Below, in pieces: positions 1 to 5,996 of a DNA stretch of 6,060 nucleotides. The DNA is taken from positions 1 to 6,060 of the forward strand of contig JAYWHK010000319.1 in NCBI GenBank assembly GCA_043777755.1, in the 5' to 3' direction. The position numbers were made by a program, and so were the translations under genes. The notes beneath the pieces are model-generated. The model had not been told where the DNA came from, ran no database searches, and worked only from the letters and a program-made list of their open reading frames with translations. This DNA comes from CANHEE01 sp043777755. Lineage in GTDB: Bacteria > Bacteroidota > Bacteroidia > Chitinophagales > Saprospiraceae. How positions within the stretch are numbered: the stretch's first letter is position 1; every line of letters begins with the position of its first letter.

Positions 1-88
1 GGCTACTTTACTTGAAAAACTTAATAGCACAAAATATTGATTATCAAGTAATTATAAAATTTAATTCCGCTTAATAAAACCGTGCCGC
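1..88. other. Intergenic region downstream of the FAD oxidoreductase gene
   Basis: These AT-rich bases follow the TGA stop of the flavoenzyme gene. They hold an 8-bp inverted repeat (TTACTTGA at 8-15, TCAAGTAA at 44-51) with a 28-base loop, and a small palindrome TTGATTATCAA at 37-47. Neither is followed by a clear T-run on the minus strand, so a terminator call is not secure. On the plus strand, bases 2-40 read ATLLEKLNSTKY and then TGA, which could be the last codons of a convergent gene entering from the left. Twelve codons are too few to support that. Confidence 0.3.
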
Positions 89-1417
89 TCAGTAGTGATG
101 CCACTCATTAAACAAGCCATTTTTATCTCTTTCAGCACGTATTTCATCTAATTTTGCCAAGTGTACATCAGAAACGAAGCGTGCAGGACGATTGTGCAGA
201 TTTTCGTCTGCCAACTGAATCCCAGTGCCAAGATGTTCCATTTTTTTGACTTGTTCGGTTGCCCAATTGCCGTATTTCGCAGTATCCGCAGCAGTTTTCC
301 AACAGCCATACAATGCCAAATAAGTCTTATTTTCCATAGAAAAAGCCATTTTTTGACGCTCCACAGGTGGATACCAATTGAGCCAAAGAAAGTGTGCAGG
401 TGCAGGAGGTAACGTTGCAGCGATTTCTTTCAGATGCGGCAGCAGGTCGTCAATACTTGCATCAGTCCACATATTATCTACGCCCCAATAGTAATTTTCG
501 GGATAATGCGTCATCGCCAAGGTGTACATATTATTGATGCCAATATCAAGGCAAGGCGTTCGTAAAAACGCTTTTTTCTTAATTGGGCTATTTTTCATAA
601 AAGCGATTGAATCGTGCAATTCATCTTTACTGTCTGCAAAAACAGTGGCTGTTGCTTCTATTCCTGCGGGAAAAATACCTAATGTTTTTTTAGCCATAAT
701 CATCTGAAATTCAACCGATTGTGGAACAGTCGGTCCAACTTCTTGCACCCAACGAAACACATCTTCAAGATGCTTTACAGCAAACGTATGTTCCATGATG
801 CCACGGTATTTGGGCAAAGGGTAGAGCCTCAAATGAAAGCAAACCACCACACCAAAAAAACCACCACCAGAGCCACGAGCCGCCCAAAAAAGGTCTGCAT
901 TTTCTGTTTCACTTGCATAAACGAGTTGTCCGTCAGCGGTTACGATGTCCAAACCTATCACACTTTCACAAGCCATTCCGAGTTTGCGACCATTCCAAGC
1001 AAAGCCTCCTTGTAGCAGATAACCGCCCAGACAAACGCCTTTGCAATGTCCCGCAGGAAAAAACAAATTTATTTTATACAATGCTGACAATAAGACGCTA
1101 CCGCCAACCGCAGGTTGGGCTTTGGCAGTCATGGCATCACGATTGACTTCGTACTGATTGAAGCGTTCCATGTTGATTAACAAGGAGTTAGGGCGCAAAT
1201 GGTTTGCCGACCAAGAATGTCCGCCTGAACAAACACTGACTTTTAGACCCACACTTTGGGCATGACGAATTGCCACAATGACATCATCAACGTCCTGAGG
1301 CACGACCATTAATTCAGGTCTTCGCCCATAATCACGCTTATTGAAAAGCGTTTCCATAATGGCAACATCGAAATTCGTGTCGCTTTTTTTTATGATTTTA
1401 CCTTTGAAATTGTGCAT
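89..1417 (-). CDS. Berberine-bridge-type FAD-binding oxidoreductase, predicted bicovalent flavin
   Basis: A 442-residue member of the FAD-linked oxidase family (PCMH/VAO fold) with a BBE-type C-terminus. Residues about 30-200 form the FAD-binding domain. The segment CSGGHSW (63-69) carries His67, the position that binds the flavin 8-alpha carbon in this family. PAGHCKGVCLGG (121-132) aligns with the family pattern PAGxCxxVGxGG and places Cys125 at the second attachment site. DLFWAARGSGGGFFGVV (175-191) is the usual second FAD-contact segment. The C-terminal KLDEIRAERDKNGLFNEW (422-439) matches the BBE motif that ends such enzymes. Known relatives oxidise sugars, alkaloids or phenolic and polyketide compounds, using oxygen as acceptor; the substrate here is unknown. 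No signal peptide is visible, so it is probably cytoplasmic. The ATG at 1417 is preceded by AAAAAGG, a plausible ribosome site, and by its own promoter with the 24-bp operator shared with the regulator gene. The gene appears intact. Confidence 0.93.
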   Translation of the reverse strand: MHNFKGKIIKKSDTNFDVAIMETLFNKRDYGRRPELMVVPQDVDDVIVAIRHAQSVGLKVSVCSGGHSWSANHLRPNSLLINMERFNQYEVNRDAMTAKAQPAVGGSVLLSALYKINLFFPAGHCKGVCLGGYLLQGGFAWNGRKLGMACESVIGLDIVTADGQLVYASETENADLFWAARGSGGGFFGVVVCFHLRLYPLPKYRGIMEHTFAVKHLEDVFRWVQEVGPTVPQSVEFQMIMAKKTLGIFPAGIEATATVFADSKDELHDSIAFMKNSPIKKKAFLRTPCLDIGINNMYTLAMTHYPENYYWGVDNMWTDASIDDLLPHLKEIAATLPPAPAHFLWLNWYPPVERQKMAFSMENKTYLALYGCWKTAADTAKYGNWATEQVKKMEHLGTGIQLADENLHNRPARFVSDVHLAKLDEIRAERDKNGLFNEWHHY

Positions 1418-1436
1418 AGTTTACCTTTTTATTTTA

Positions 1437-1444
1437 CAAAGATA
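1437..1444 (-). promoter_or_regulatory. Bacteroidota -7 promoter element of the FAD oxidoreductase gene
   Basis: On the minus strand this reads TATCTTTG, a perfect match to the TAnnTTTG element used by the primary sigma factor of Bacteroidota. It lies 19 bases before the ATG and 17 bases after the 24-bp operator copy. Transcription should begin near 1433. There is no good -33 TTTG; the operator edge lies there instead, which fits an activator-dependent promoter. Confidence 0.7.
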
Positions 1445-1461
1445 AGGCAAGGAATGAGAGC

Positions 1462-1485
1462 AAAAATTGATGTATGGTAAGAAAT
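1462..1485 (-). promoter_or_regulatory. Putative Crp/Fnr operator, copy 1 (24-bp perfect repeat)
   Basis: This sequence is identical over 24 bases to 2962-2985. On the plus strand it starts AAAAATTGATG and ends TGGTAAGAAAT. It contains a TTGAT half-site like that of Fnr-type sites and weak dyad symmetry (TTnnT, seven bases, AnnAA). Its centre is about 40 bases upstream of the predicted transcription start. It begins two bases beyond the stop codon of the hydrolase gene. Which protein binds it is inferred from the second copy lying in front of the Crp/Fnr gene. Confidence 0.65.
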
Positions 1486-1487
1486 GA

Positions 1488-2285
1488 CTACGGCTTTTTA
1501 TTTTCTTCTTGATACAACTTTGGCAATACCTTTGCCAAATGGTTCATCTCCTCTGAGCAATGCGTTAGTAGGTCAATCGCTTGTTGTTCGGGCAAACGAT
1601 AATACTTTTGAAGTAATTTAGAAATGCTTTTTGCAAAAAAACTATTGCTCCGAATAGCGATGTGTTCGCCGCCCATGAAAAAACGAGAACGCATCTCTGC
1701 GCCTTGTTCCGTCTTTCGGATTTGATGAATGAGGTAGCCAAAATCCAAAGGAAATGTAGTCAGCCCTAAACGTGCACAAATGACCGCAACCTCCTCATTA
1801 TCAGCAATATACTTTTCTGAAAAATTTAATTCTGTTGGTTCAAAAAAGCGAATATTTGCTTTTTCGAGTGTTTCTCCAATGTATTCTTGGATTTGAGAAG
1901 TTCTACCGATATAGGCAGTGTCGTCTTTTCTATCTTGCCACGCTGCTGCCACGTGAGCCTTCGGATGCCAAAGTTTATAACGATTATCTCGGCAACCATG
2001 CCAACCAAACCACCAAGACCACATCGGCGGCGTAACGTCGTGCATGGTCGTCAAAACGGCTACTCTCTGCTCTCCATTTGGCAAAAGCTCGTAGCCTGTT
2101 TCGTATTCATTGTGACCATTTTGCGTCAAATTTTGCGCTGCTTCTGCAAGGCTTGGCAGCGAAATTTTGACTTGCATTGAAGTCAAAATTTCCGCTTTTA
2201 CAGGTGCAACATTTTCATCATAAAACTTTGAAAAAGATGCTGCAAAGTCTTTTTGGCGAAAGCCAAGGTATTTTGTATTTGACAT
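1488..2285 (-). CDS. DAPG hydrolase (PhlG) family protein, zinc-dependent C-C bond hydrolase
   Basis: A 265-residue protein recognised as a member of the 2,4-diacetylphloroglucinol hydrolase family. The signature is MHDVTPPMWSWWFGWH (81-96) followed by RYKLWHPKAH (102-111). PhlG removes an acetyl group from the phenolic antibiotic DAPG by hydrolysing a C-C bond with a bound zinc. As I recall it, the PhlG metal ligands are His129, Glu160, His270 and Glu274. Here His107 and Glu138 keep the 31-residue spacing, and His242 and Glu246 (in THCSEEMNHL) keep the 4-residue spacing, so the metal site looks complete. There is no signal peptide, so it is probably cytoplasmic. The ATG at 2285 has no clear Shine-Dalgarno and lies 14 bases after a terminator-like hairpin, with no recognisable promoter of its own. 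It sits between a Crp/Fnr regulator and a flavoenzyme on the same strand. The real substrate may be another acylphenol or beta-diketone rather than DAPG itself. Confidence 0.88.
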   Translation of the reverse strand: MSNTKYLGFRQKDFAASFSKFYDENVAPVKAEILTSMQVKISLPSLAEAAQNLTQNGHNEYETGYELLPNGEQRVAVLTTMHDVTPPMWSWWFGWHGCRDNRYKLWHPKAHVAAAWQDRKDDTAYIGRTSQIQEYIGETLEKANIRFFEPTELNFSEKYIADNEEVAVICARLGLTTFPLDFGYLIHQIRKTEQGAEMRSRFFMGGEHIAIRSNSFFAKSISKLLQKYYRLPEQQAIDLLTHCSEEMNHLAKVLPKLYQEENKKP

Positions 2286-2299
2286 TTTTAAAATTATTA

Positions 2300-2332
2300 A
2301 AACCCGTTAGATTTTCAATACCTAACGGGTTT
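2300..2332 (-). terminator. Hairpin terminator after the Crp/Fnr gene
   Basis: A perfect 11-bp stem (AAACCCGTTAG at 2300-2310, CTAACGGGTTT at 2322-2332) with an 11-base loop begins 15 bases after the regulator's stop codon. On the minus strand the descending arm runs on into TTTTAATAATTTT, an imperfect U-tract. It therefore looks like an intrinsic terminator for the regulator transcript. It also lies in the leader of the hydrolase gene, whose ATG is at 2285, so it could act as a partial terminator that lowers hydrolase expression. The stem is symmetric, but no convergent gene needs it on the plus strand. Confidence 0.7.
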
Positions 2333-2347
2333 GTAAGTAATACATAT

Positions 2348-2917
2348 TCAACCTTTTCTAATTCTACTCAATGATTCGGGCGTAATATTAAGGTACGAAG
2401 CCAAGTATTTCAAAGGAATATTTTGGACATATTGCGGATAAGCGTTGAGTAGCTTTTGGTAACGTTCCGTAGCAGAAAGGGAGAGCAAGTCGCATACCCT
2501 TTCAGAAGATTTTTTAAATACTTCTTCTGTCATAATGCGTCCTAAGCGGTCAAATTTAGGATTTTTCTTAAAAATATTTTGTAAATCGTCATAATGAATA
2601 CGCATCGTTGCCAAAGGAGTCAGAGCCTCGTAATTGAGGTCAGAAGGCGTTTGGTCTAAAAAAGAAGCATAAGAACTGAACAAAGAACCCGTAAAGAAAA
2701 ACTCCAAACAGATTTCTTTTTCTTCTTTGTAAAAAAATGACCGAGCCACTCCTTCCACAATAAAATAGAGGTATTTTTCGATTTTCCCTTCACGGATAAT
2801 CGCATCGCCTTTTTCAAATTGTTTAAAAGTTGCTTTTTCAACTAATAAAAGCAAATCTTCGTCTGCAAAATTGGCTTTTTTTTGCAAAATTTCTCTAAGT
2901 TGTTCTAATCCTTCCAT
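2348..2917 (-). CDS. Crp/Fnr-family transcriptional regulator
   Basis: A 189-residue one-component regulator, the usual length for Bacteroidota Crp/Fnr proteins. Residues about 20-115 form the cyclic-nucleotide-binding-like beta-barrel (FEKGDAIIREGKIEKYLYFIVEGVARSF-type core, 34-61). Residues about 116-145 form the dimerisation helix. A C-terminal winged-helix DNA-binding region contains IPLKYLASYLNITPESLSRIRK (167-188). The phosphate-binding-cassette residues expected for cAMP are not evident in FFTGSLFSSYASFLDQ (74-89), and there is no cysteine cluster for an Fe-S centre as in Fnr. The signal is therefore unknown and may not be cAMP or oxygen. The ATG at 2917 follows a TAnnTTTG promoter and a 24-bp operator that recur in front of the flavoenzyme gene. 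Autoregulation and control of the downstream enzymes are inferred from this. The gene appears intact and ends with TGA. Confidence 0.92.
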   Translation of the reverse strand: MEGLEQLREILQKKANFADEDLLLLVEKATFKQFEKGDAIIREGKIEKYLYFIVEGVARSFFYKEEKEICLEFFFTGSLFSSYASFLDQTPSDLNYEALTPLATMRIHYDDLQNIFKKNPKFDRLGRIMTEEVFKKSSERVCDLLSLSATERYQKLLNAYPQYVQNIPLKYLASYLNITPESLSRIRKG

Positions 2918-2936
2918 AATTACACTTTTGAAAGCA

Positions 2937-2944
2937 CAAAATTA
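2937..2944 (-). promoter_or_regulatory. Bacteroidota -7 promoter element of the Crp/Fnr gene
   Basis: On the minus strand this reads TAATTTTG, a perfect TAnnTTTG element, 19 bases before the regulator ATG and 17 bases after the second operator copy. Predicted transcription starts near 2933, giving a very short leader. As at 1437-1444, the -33 TTTG is weak and its place is taken by the operator edge. Confidence 0.7.
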
Positions 2945-2961
2945 CGACAGGAATTGGAAAT

Positions 2962-2985
2962 AAAAATTGATGTATGGTAAGAAAT
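2962..2985 (-). promoter_or_regulatory. Putative Crp/Fnr operator, copy 2 (24-bp perfect repeat)
   Basis: All 24 bases match 1462-1485. The copy lies 44 bases before the regulator ATG, the same distance as copy 1 from the flavoenzyme ATG. The 44 bases between operator and start codon agree at only about half of positions when aligned without gaps, so the perfect match is confined to this block. It is probably the regulator's own binding site, placed at about -40 as in class II activation. Confidence 0.65.
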
Positions 2986-3008
2986 AATTAAAATAAATCT
3001 ATAATTCC

Positions 3009-5579
3009 TTACTTTTTCGCTGTCATTCGTAACATTTCCTCAATTGTAGAAAGCCTTGCCGAAAAATCATCATTTTGTTTTTTAACTTGATTTTCCAACT
3101 CATTGATTTTTTTCAACAAAGCCTGTGTTGCAGAAATATTCAACGTCGTCAATGCTTCATAATCAACGGTGTGGAAATCGGAAACTTCTTTTCCATAAAC
3201 AAAAATAGCACCGTCAGCAATATTTTTTTCTACAAAAAAACCTTCGTTTGTAGTTTCTTTAATTGTTAAAATTTCTTGATTTTCGCCAAAAATCAATTTT
3301 ACACGCTCGCCTTTTTTCAAATTATTATTTTTTAAAACAATAAATCCATTTTTGATGCTTGAAAGTTGATAAATATTCGGCACAACATCAGTCATTTTAC
3401 TCACAGCACTTGGCAACACTTCTGCGAGTTCTTGTGCAATGACTTTTTTGTAGATTTTGTTGCCTTTTGAAATCGTGTCAATCATTTTATAATCAGTGAT
3501 TTTGATTTTTGACAATAAATCCAAATCTTTTTCACTGTCAGAAATGCCAATGATATTTTTTATTCTTTTATCCGAAAAAGCGTTAAATTCTGATGCGGCA
3601 ATGCGGTGTGTGGCGTATATGGAGTAGTTAAAAGTGCCTAAATCTACGCCTGTATTGCCAGCATTATTCAAATAGCCAAAAGGGACACCCATACCATTGG
3701 TTCTATATCCGCTTACCACTAATTTGGCTTGTGACATTGATGTTGTTCCGATACCAACGGCTTGATTGTCTTCATAAATTTGGCTATTTTGCAATGTTGA
3801 ACTTGAACTATTCCACCTTGGTATGTAATTATTGGTCAAATTACCGACTTTTGGGTCGTTTTCCAACGTATTTAGGTCTGCCCAGTTTGCATTACCATTT
3901 GCATCAGATTTTAGGACATAATTGTTGGCTGCACCTGTTGTTATTTGTAAAGATGTGGTTTTAGTTTTTCCAATTACGTCCAATTTTTCGGCTGGTGTAG
4001 TCGTGCCAATACCCAATTTGCCATTTATGTTTAGTATTTGATTGTCAAATTCGCCATAAATCAAAGGCGTTGCGGAATTAGAATTGTGAATGAATAATTT
4101 GTTGTTACCTGTTGCATTTTGACCTGCCATAATACCCAAAAATACATTGCCGTTTCCATTGTTATTTTGTCCTGCATACGTTCCGATTATAGTATTGTTA
4201 GCACCCGTAGAATTTGCAGAAGCATAGGCGTTTACACCCAGAATTGTGTTGCCATGACCTGCAAATCTCCCTGCGAAAAAACCAACCGCCGTGTTTTGAG
4301 TGCCACTCATTTGTTGTCCTGCCGCCCAGCCGATACCTAAGTTATTATCCGTTGTCGTTAAAGCCAAAGCGTCACGACCGATTGCTAAATTATTGCTTCC
4401 TGTCACATTGGTCACTAAGGCATCACGCCCAATTGCGATGTTATAATGGTCGTTAAAATCATCATTTTGACCTGCTCCTTCGCCTAAGAAAATAGACTGT
4501 CCTGTATTGATAAAAGGTATTCGTCCAGCATCAATTTTCAGATTTCCGACGAGGTGCAATTTATCGGTAGGCGTACTTGTTCCAATGCCTACATTGCCGT
4601 TTGGCGCAATGGCAAATTTGGTATTATCATTTTGTTCTACCACAAAATTCCCGTTGGTATCTTGTCCAATATCGCTAAAATTGGCGGTTGTATTGCTAAA
4701 ACGTGCTTGCGCTCCCGCACTACTCAATGAATTATAGTTACCTAAAACCGTCGTATTTGCTCCTGCGCCAACGCCCCAATTTGGCACAAAAAACCGACCT
4801 GCCGTAACTTGTGCTTCAAACCGACCTGCGGGCGTAATCGTTCCTATACCGATATTATTACCATCGTCATAAATTGCCCCATCAATTAGAGCCGTACCAT
4901 TCCATCTTGGTATCTTTCTATTCGTAGTTGATGCTACTTTTGGGTCGGTTTCGGTAATACTCAACGTCGTTGGCGCAACCCAACTTGCATTTCCATTGGC
5001 ATCAGATTTTAATATGTAATTATTTGATGCACCGTTAGTTAATTGAAAATTAGTGGTTTTTGTCGTGCCATTTACATCTAATTTTGTGGTAGGATTTGCT
5101 TTTCCAATACCAACATTTCCTTGAATAATTGCACCATTCGCAGGTGCTGTTTCATTTTCTGCATAAGCACTACCAATTGCCATATTGCCATTGATGTCTA
5201 AATAATTAGCAGGAAAAAGTGTGCCTATACCTACGCCGCCCCAATTTGTGATAGACATTCTAACAGTATTATCTGTATAAAAATCCAAACCATAATTATT
5301 ATTGGTCACTTGTCGGCTTGAACCAATGCCTTCGCCTGAGGTTGAAGAACCAAAACGCAAAATATTTACACCGTCGCTATTGTTTTGCAAATCGGTATCA
5401 ATTACCAATCCGCCGCTTGTTTTTATTTCGCCCGTAGGCGCAACAATCATACGAGTTTTGGTCGCATCACGCAAGAGCAATGCGCCTGTTCCTTCGCTGT
5501 TTCCTGTACCTGTTGCGATAAAATTCCAACTATTTTCTTGCGCTGCCGACGTGTTTAACATCGTGCTCCATGTTCCCAA
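3009..5579 (-). CDS. Tail-fibre-like repeat protein with C-terminal S74 chaperone domain (main open frame)
   Basis: An 856-codon open frame that is the downstream part of a longer gene. It shows repeated GIGTxTP/KLDxNG modules (near residues 117, 157, 244, 331, 523, 609), a stretch of about eight YadA-like beta-roll repeats (AIGRDAL, VFLGIMAG and similar, 361-490), and a C-terminal endosialidase-type intramolecular chaperone (Peptidase_S74) from about 669. The sequence SDKRIK (669-674) carries the Ser669-Lys674 pair expected for self-cleavage, and VIAQELAEVLP (713-723) is the second hallmark. Residues about 815-850 look like a trimeric coiled coil. Such proteins form trimers and release the chaperone after folding. 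The listed start is a TTG at 5579 with no ribosome site. The same frame continues upstream through ESANT to a TAG at 5595-5597 and then into the 5595-5912 fragment, so this TTG is unlikely to be a natural start. No signal peptide is present in this part. Confidence 0.8.
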   Translation of the reverse strand: MGTWSTMLNTSAAQENSWNFIATGTGNSEGTGALLLRDATKTRMIVAPTGEIKTSGGLVIDTDLQNNSDGVNILRFGSSTSGEGIGSSRQVTNNNYGLDFYTDNTVRMSITNWGGVGIGTLFPANYLDINGNMAIGSAYAENETAPANGAIIQGNVGIGKANPTTKLDVNGTTKTTNFQLTNGASNNYILKSDANGNASWVAPTTLSITETDPKVASTTNRKIPRWNGTALIDGAIYDDGNNIGIGTITPAGRFEAQVTAGRFFVPNWGVGAGANTTVLGNYNSLSSAGAQARFSNTTANFSDIGQDTNGNFVVEQNDNTKFAIAPNGNVGIGTSTPTDKLHLVGNLKIDAGRIPFINTGQSIFLGEGAGQNDDFNDHYNIAIGRDALVTNVTGSNNLAIGRDALALTTTDNNLGIGWAAGQQMSGTQNTAVGFFAGRFAGHGNTILGVNAYASANSTGANNTIIGTYAGQNNNGNGNVFLGIMAGQNATGNNKLFIHNSNSATPLIYGEFDNQILNINGKLGIGTTTPAEKLDVIGKTKTTSLQITTGAANNYVLKSDANGNANWADLNTLENDPKVGNLTNNYIPRWNSSSSTLQNSQIYEDNQAVGIGTTSMSQAKLVVSGYRTNGMGVPFGYLNNAGNTGVDLGTFNYSIYATHRIAASEFNAFSDKRIKNIIGISDSEKDLDLLSKIKITDYKMIDTISKGNKIYKKVIAQELAEVLPSAVSKMTDVVPNIYQLSSIKNGFIVLKNNNLKKGERVKLIFGENQEILTIKETTNEGFFVEKNIADGAIFVYGKEVSDFHTVDYEALTTLNISATQALLKKINELENQVKKQNDDFSARLSTIEEMLRMTAKK
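3741..4019 (-). repeat. Fibre module, copy C
   Basis: Residues 521-613 of the main frame: GIGTTTPAEKLDVIG, then NNYVLKSDANGNANW, NDPKVGNLTNNYIPRWN, and a closing GIGTT. The order of motifs matches copies A and B, and the stretch around 3893-3912 is nearly identical at DNA level to the other copies. Confidence 0.75.
4110..4499 (-). repeat. YadA-head-like beta-roll repeats
   Basis: Residues 361-490 of the main frame hold about eight degenerate repeats of 15 to 18 residues with cores such as IFLGEGAG, IAIGRDAL, LAIGRDAL, LGIGWAAG, TAVGFFAG, TIIGTYAG and VFLGIMAG, separated by Asn/Thr/Gly-rich turns. This pattern resembles trimeric adhesin head repeats (left-handed parallel beta-roll) and suggests a trimeric surface-exposed segment. 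Confidence 0.65.
4830..5114 (-). repeat. Fibre module, copy B
   Basis: Residues 156-250 of the main frame: VGIGKANPTTKLDVNG, NNYILKSDANGNASW, ETDPKVASTTNRKIPRWNG, IYDDGNNIGIGTITP. It is collinear with copies A and C. Copy B is closest to copy A in the YILKSDANGNASWV stretch. Confidence 0.78.
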
Positions 5580-5594
5580 AGTATTTGCACTTTC

Positions 5595-5912
5595 CTAAAG
5601 CGTATTGTTTTTTGTACTGCTAAACACTTCTAATTTATAGGCATTTTGATTGGTAATATTGCTCGCTGCACCTACATTTAGCGTTCCTTCTACTGCCAAA
5701 CCATTGGTCGGCGCAATCGAATTGCTTAGAATATACGACTGCCCAATAACGGCATTTCCATTGATGTCTAACTTATTATTAGGCGTAGTTGTGCCAATAC
5801 CAATTTTTGAATTATTGTCAAATAAAGTGCCGTTTGTGAGCGTTGTACCGTTCCATTTTGGAATATAATTGGTGGTCAAATTGCCTACTTTTGGGTCAGT
5901 TTCAGTAACCAT
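5595..5912 (-). CDS. N-terminal fragment of the same fibre protein, ended by an in-frame TAG
   Basis: A 105-codon frame from an ATG at 5912, carrying ETDPKVGNLTTNYIPKWNG, IGIGTTTPNNKLDINGN and IAPTNGLAVEGTLNVG. These match modules in the 3009-5579 frame. It ends ...STKNNTL and then TAG at 5595-5597. The frame is identical to that of the main ORF, with only five codons (ESANT) between the stop and the TTG at 5579. The ATG at 5912 is probably not the true start, because repeat-type coding continues upstream in frame as YILKSDANGNASWVNPTSI to about 5969. Taken alone it would be a small orphan fragment; its best reading is the interrupted 5' part of the fibre gene. Confidence 0.6.
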   Translation of the reverse strand: MVTETDPKVGNLTTNYIPKWNGTTLTNGTLFDNNSKIGIGTTTPNNKLDINGNAVIGQSYILSNSIAPTNGLAVEGTLNVGAASNITNQNAYKLEVFSSTKNNTL

Positions 5913-5972
5913 AATACTTGTGGGATTGACCCACGAAGCATTACCATTCGCATCAGATTTTAATATATACTC
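5781..5972 (-). repeat. Fibre module, copy A (5'-truncated)
   Basis: This encodes YILKSDANGNASWVNPTS, ETDPKVGNLTTNYIPKWNG and IGIGTTTP, collinear with copies B and C. The first part of the module (the KLDVNG and NGASNN portion) is missing. The similarity stops near 5970 at a short TATATA run. Confidence 0.72.
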
Positions 5973-5996
5973 GATGTTCCAGTTTTTGAAATTTTA

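Larger units (their letters stand above)
3009..5996 (-). pseudogene. Whole fibre gene: interrupted by TAG and lacking a proper 5' end
   Basis: The two open frames above are one gene in one frame. If the TAG is read as sense, coding runs from about 5969 to 3009, roughly 986 codons. The 5' end is abnormal: the frame is closed by TAA at 5994-5996, there is no in-frame start or signal peptide before the first recognisable repeat residues, and module A begins abruptly at YILKSDANG. Two lesions suggest decay. Read-through of TAG, a sequencing error, or a silent recombination cassette are alternatives that the sequence alone cannot exclude. Confidence 0.6.

Noticed and set aside
2..40. Possible C-terminus of a plus-strand gene entering from the left (ATLLEKLNSTKY then TGA)
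   Set aside because: Only twelve codons are visible and another frame is also open to 74, so there is no way to tell coding from chance.
37..47. Palindrome TTGATTATCAA resembling an Fnr site
   Set aside because: Fnr-type sites have four bases between TTGAT and ATCAA; here there is one. It lies downstream of a gene, and no start codon or promoter next to it can be seen in the window.
1835..2180. Plus-strand open frames opposite the PhlG-family gene
   Set aside because: They are antisense shadows of a gene with a clear family signature, and their translations show no recognisable protein pattern.
4119..4737. Several plus-strand open frames of 70 to 80 codons opposite the fibre gene
   Set aside because: The repetitive Gly/Asn/Thr-rich coding on the minus strand leaves the complement free of stops. 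The plus-strand translations look like random Cys/His/Leu-rich text.
5579..5579. TTG at 5579 as the true start of the fibre protein
   Set aside because: No ribosome site precedes it, and the same frame with module-like sequence continues upstream through the TAG into the 5' fragment.
3741..5972. The repeated modules as an insertion sequence or CRISPR-like array
   Set aside because: The repeats are in frame, about 190 to 285 bases long and encode collinear protein modules. There are no regular spacers, terminal inverted repeats or transposase.
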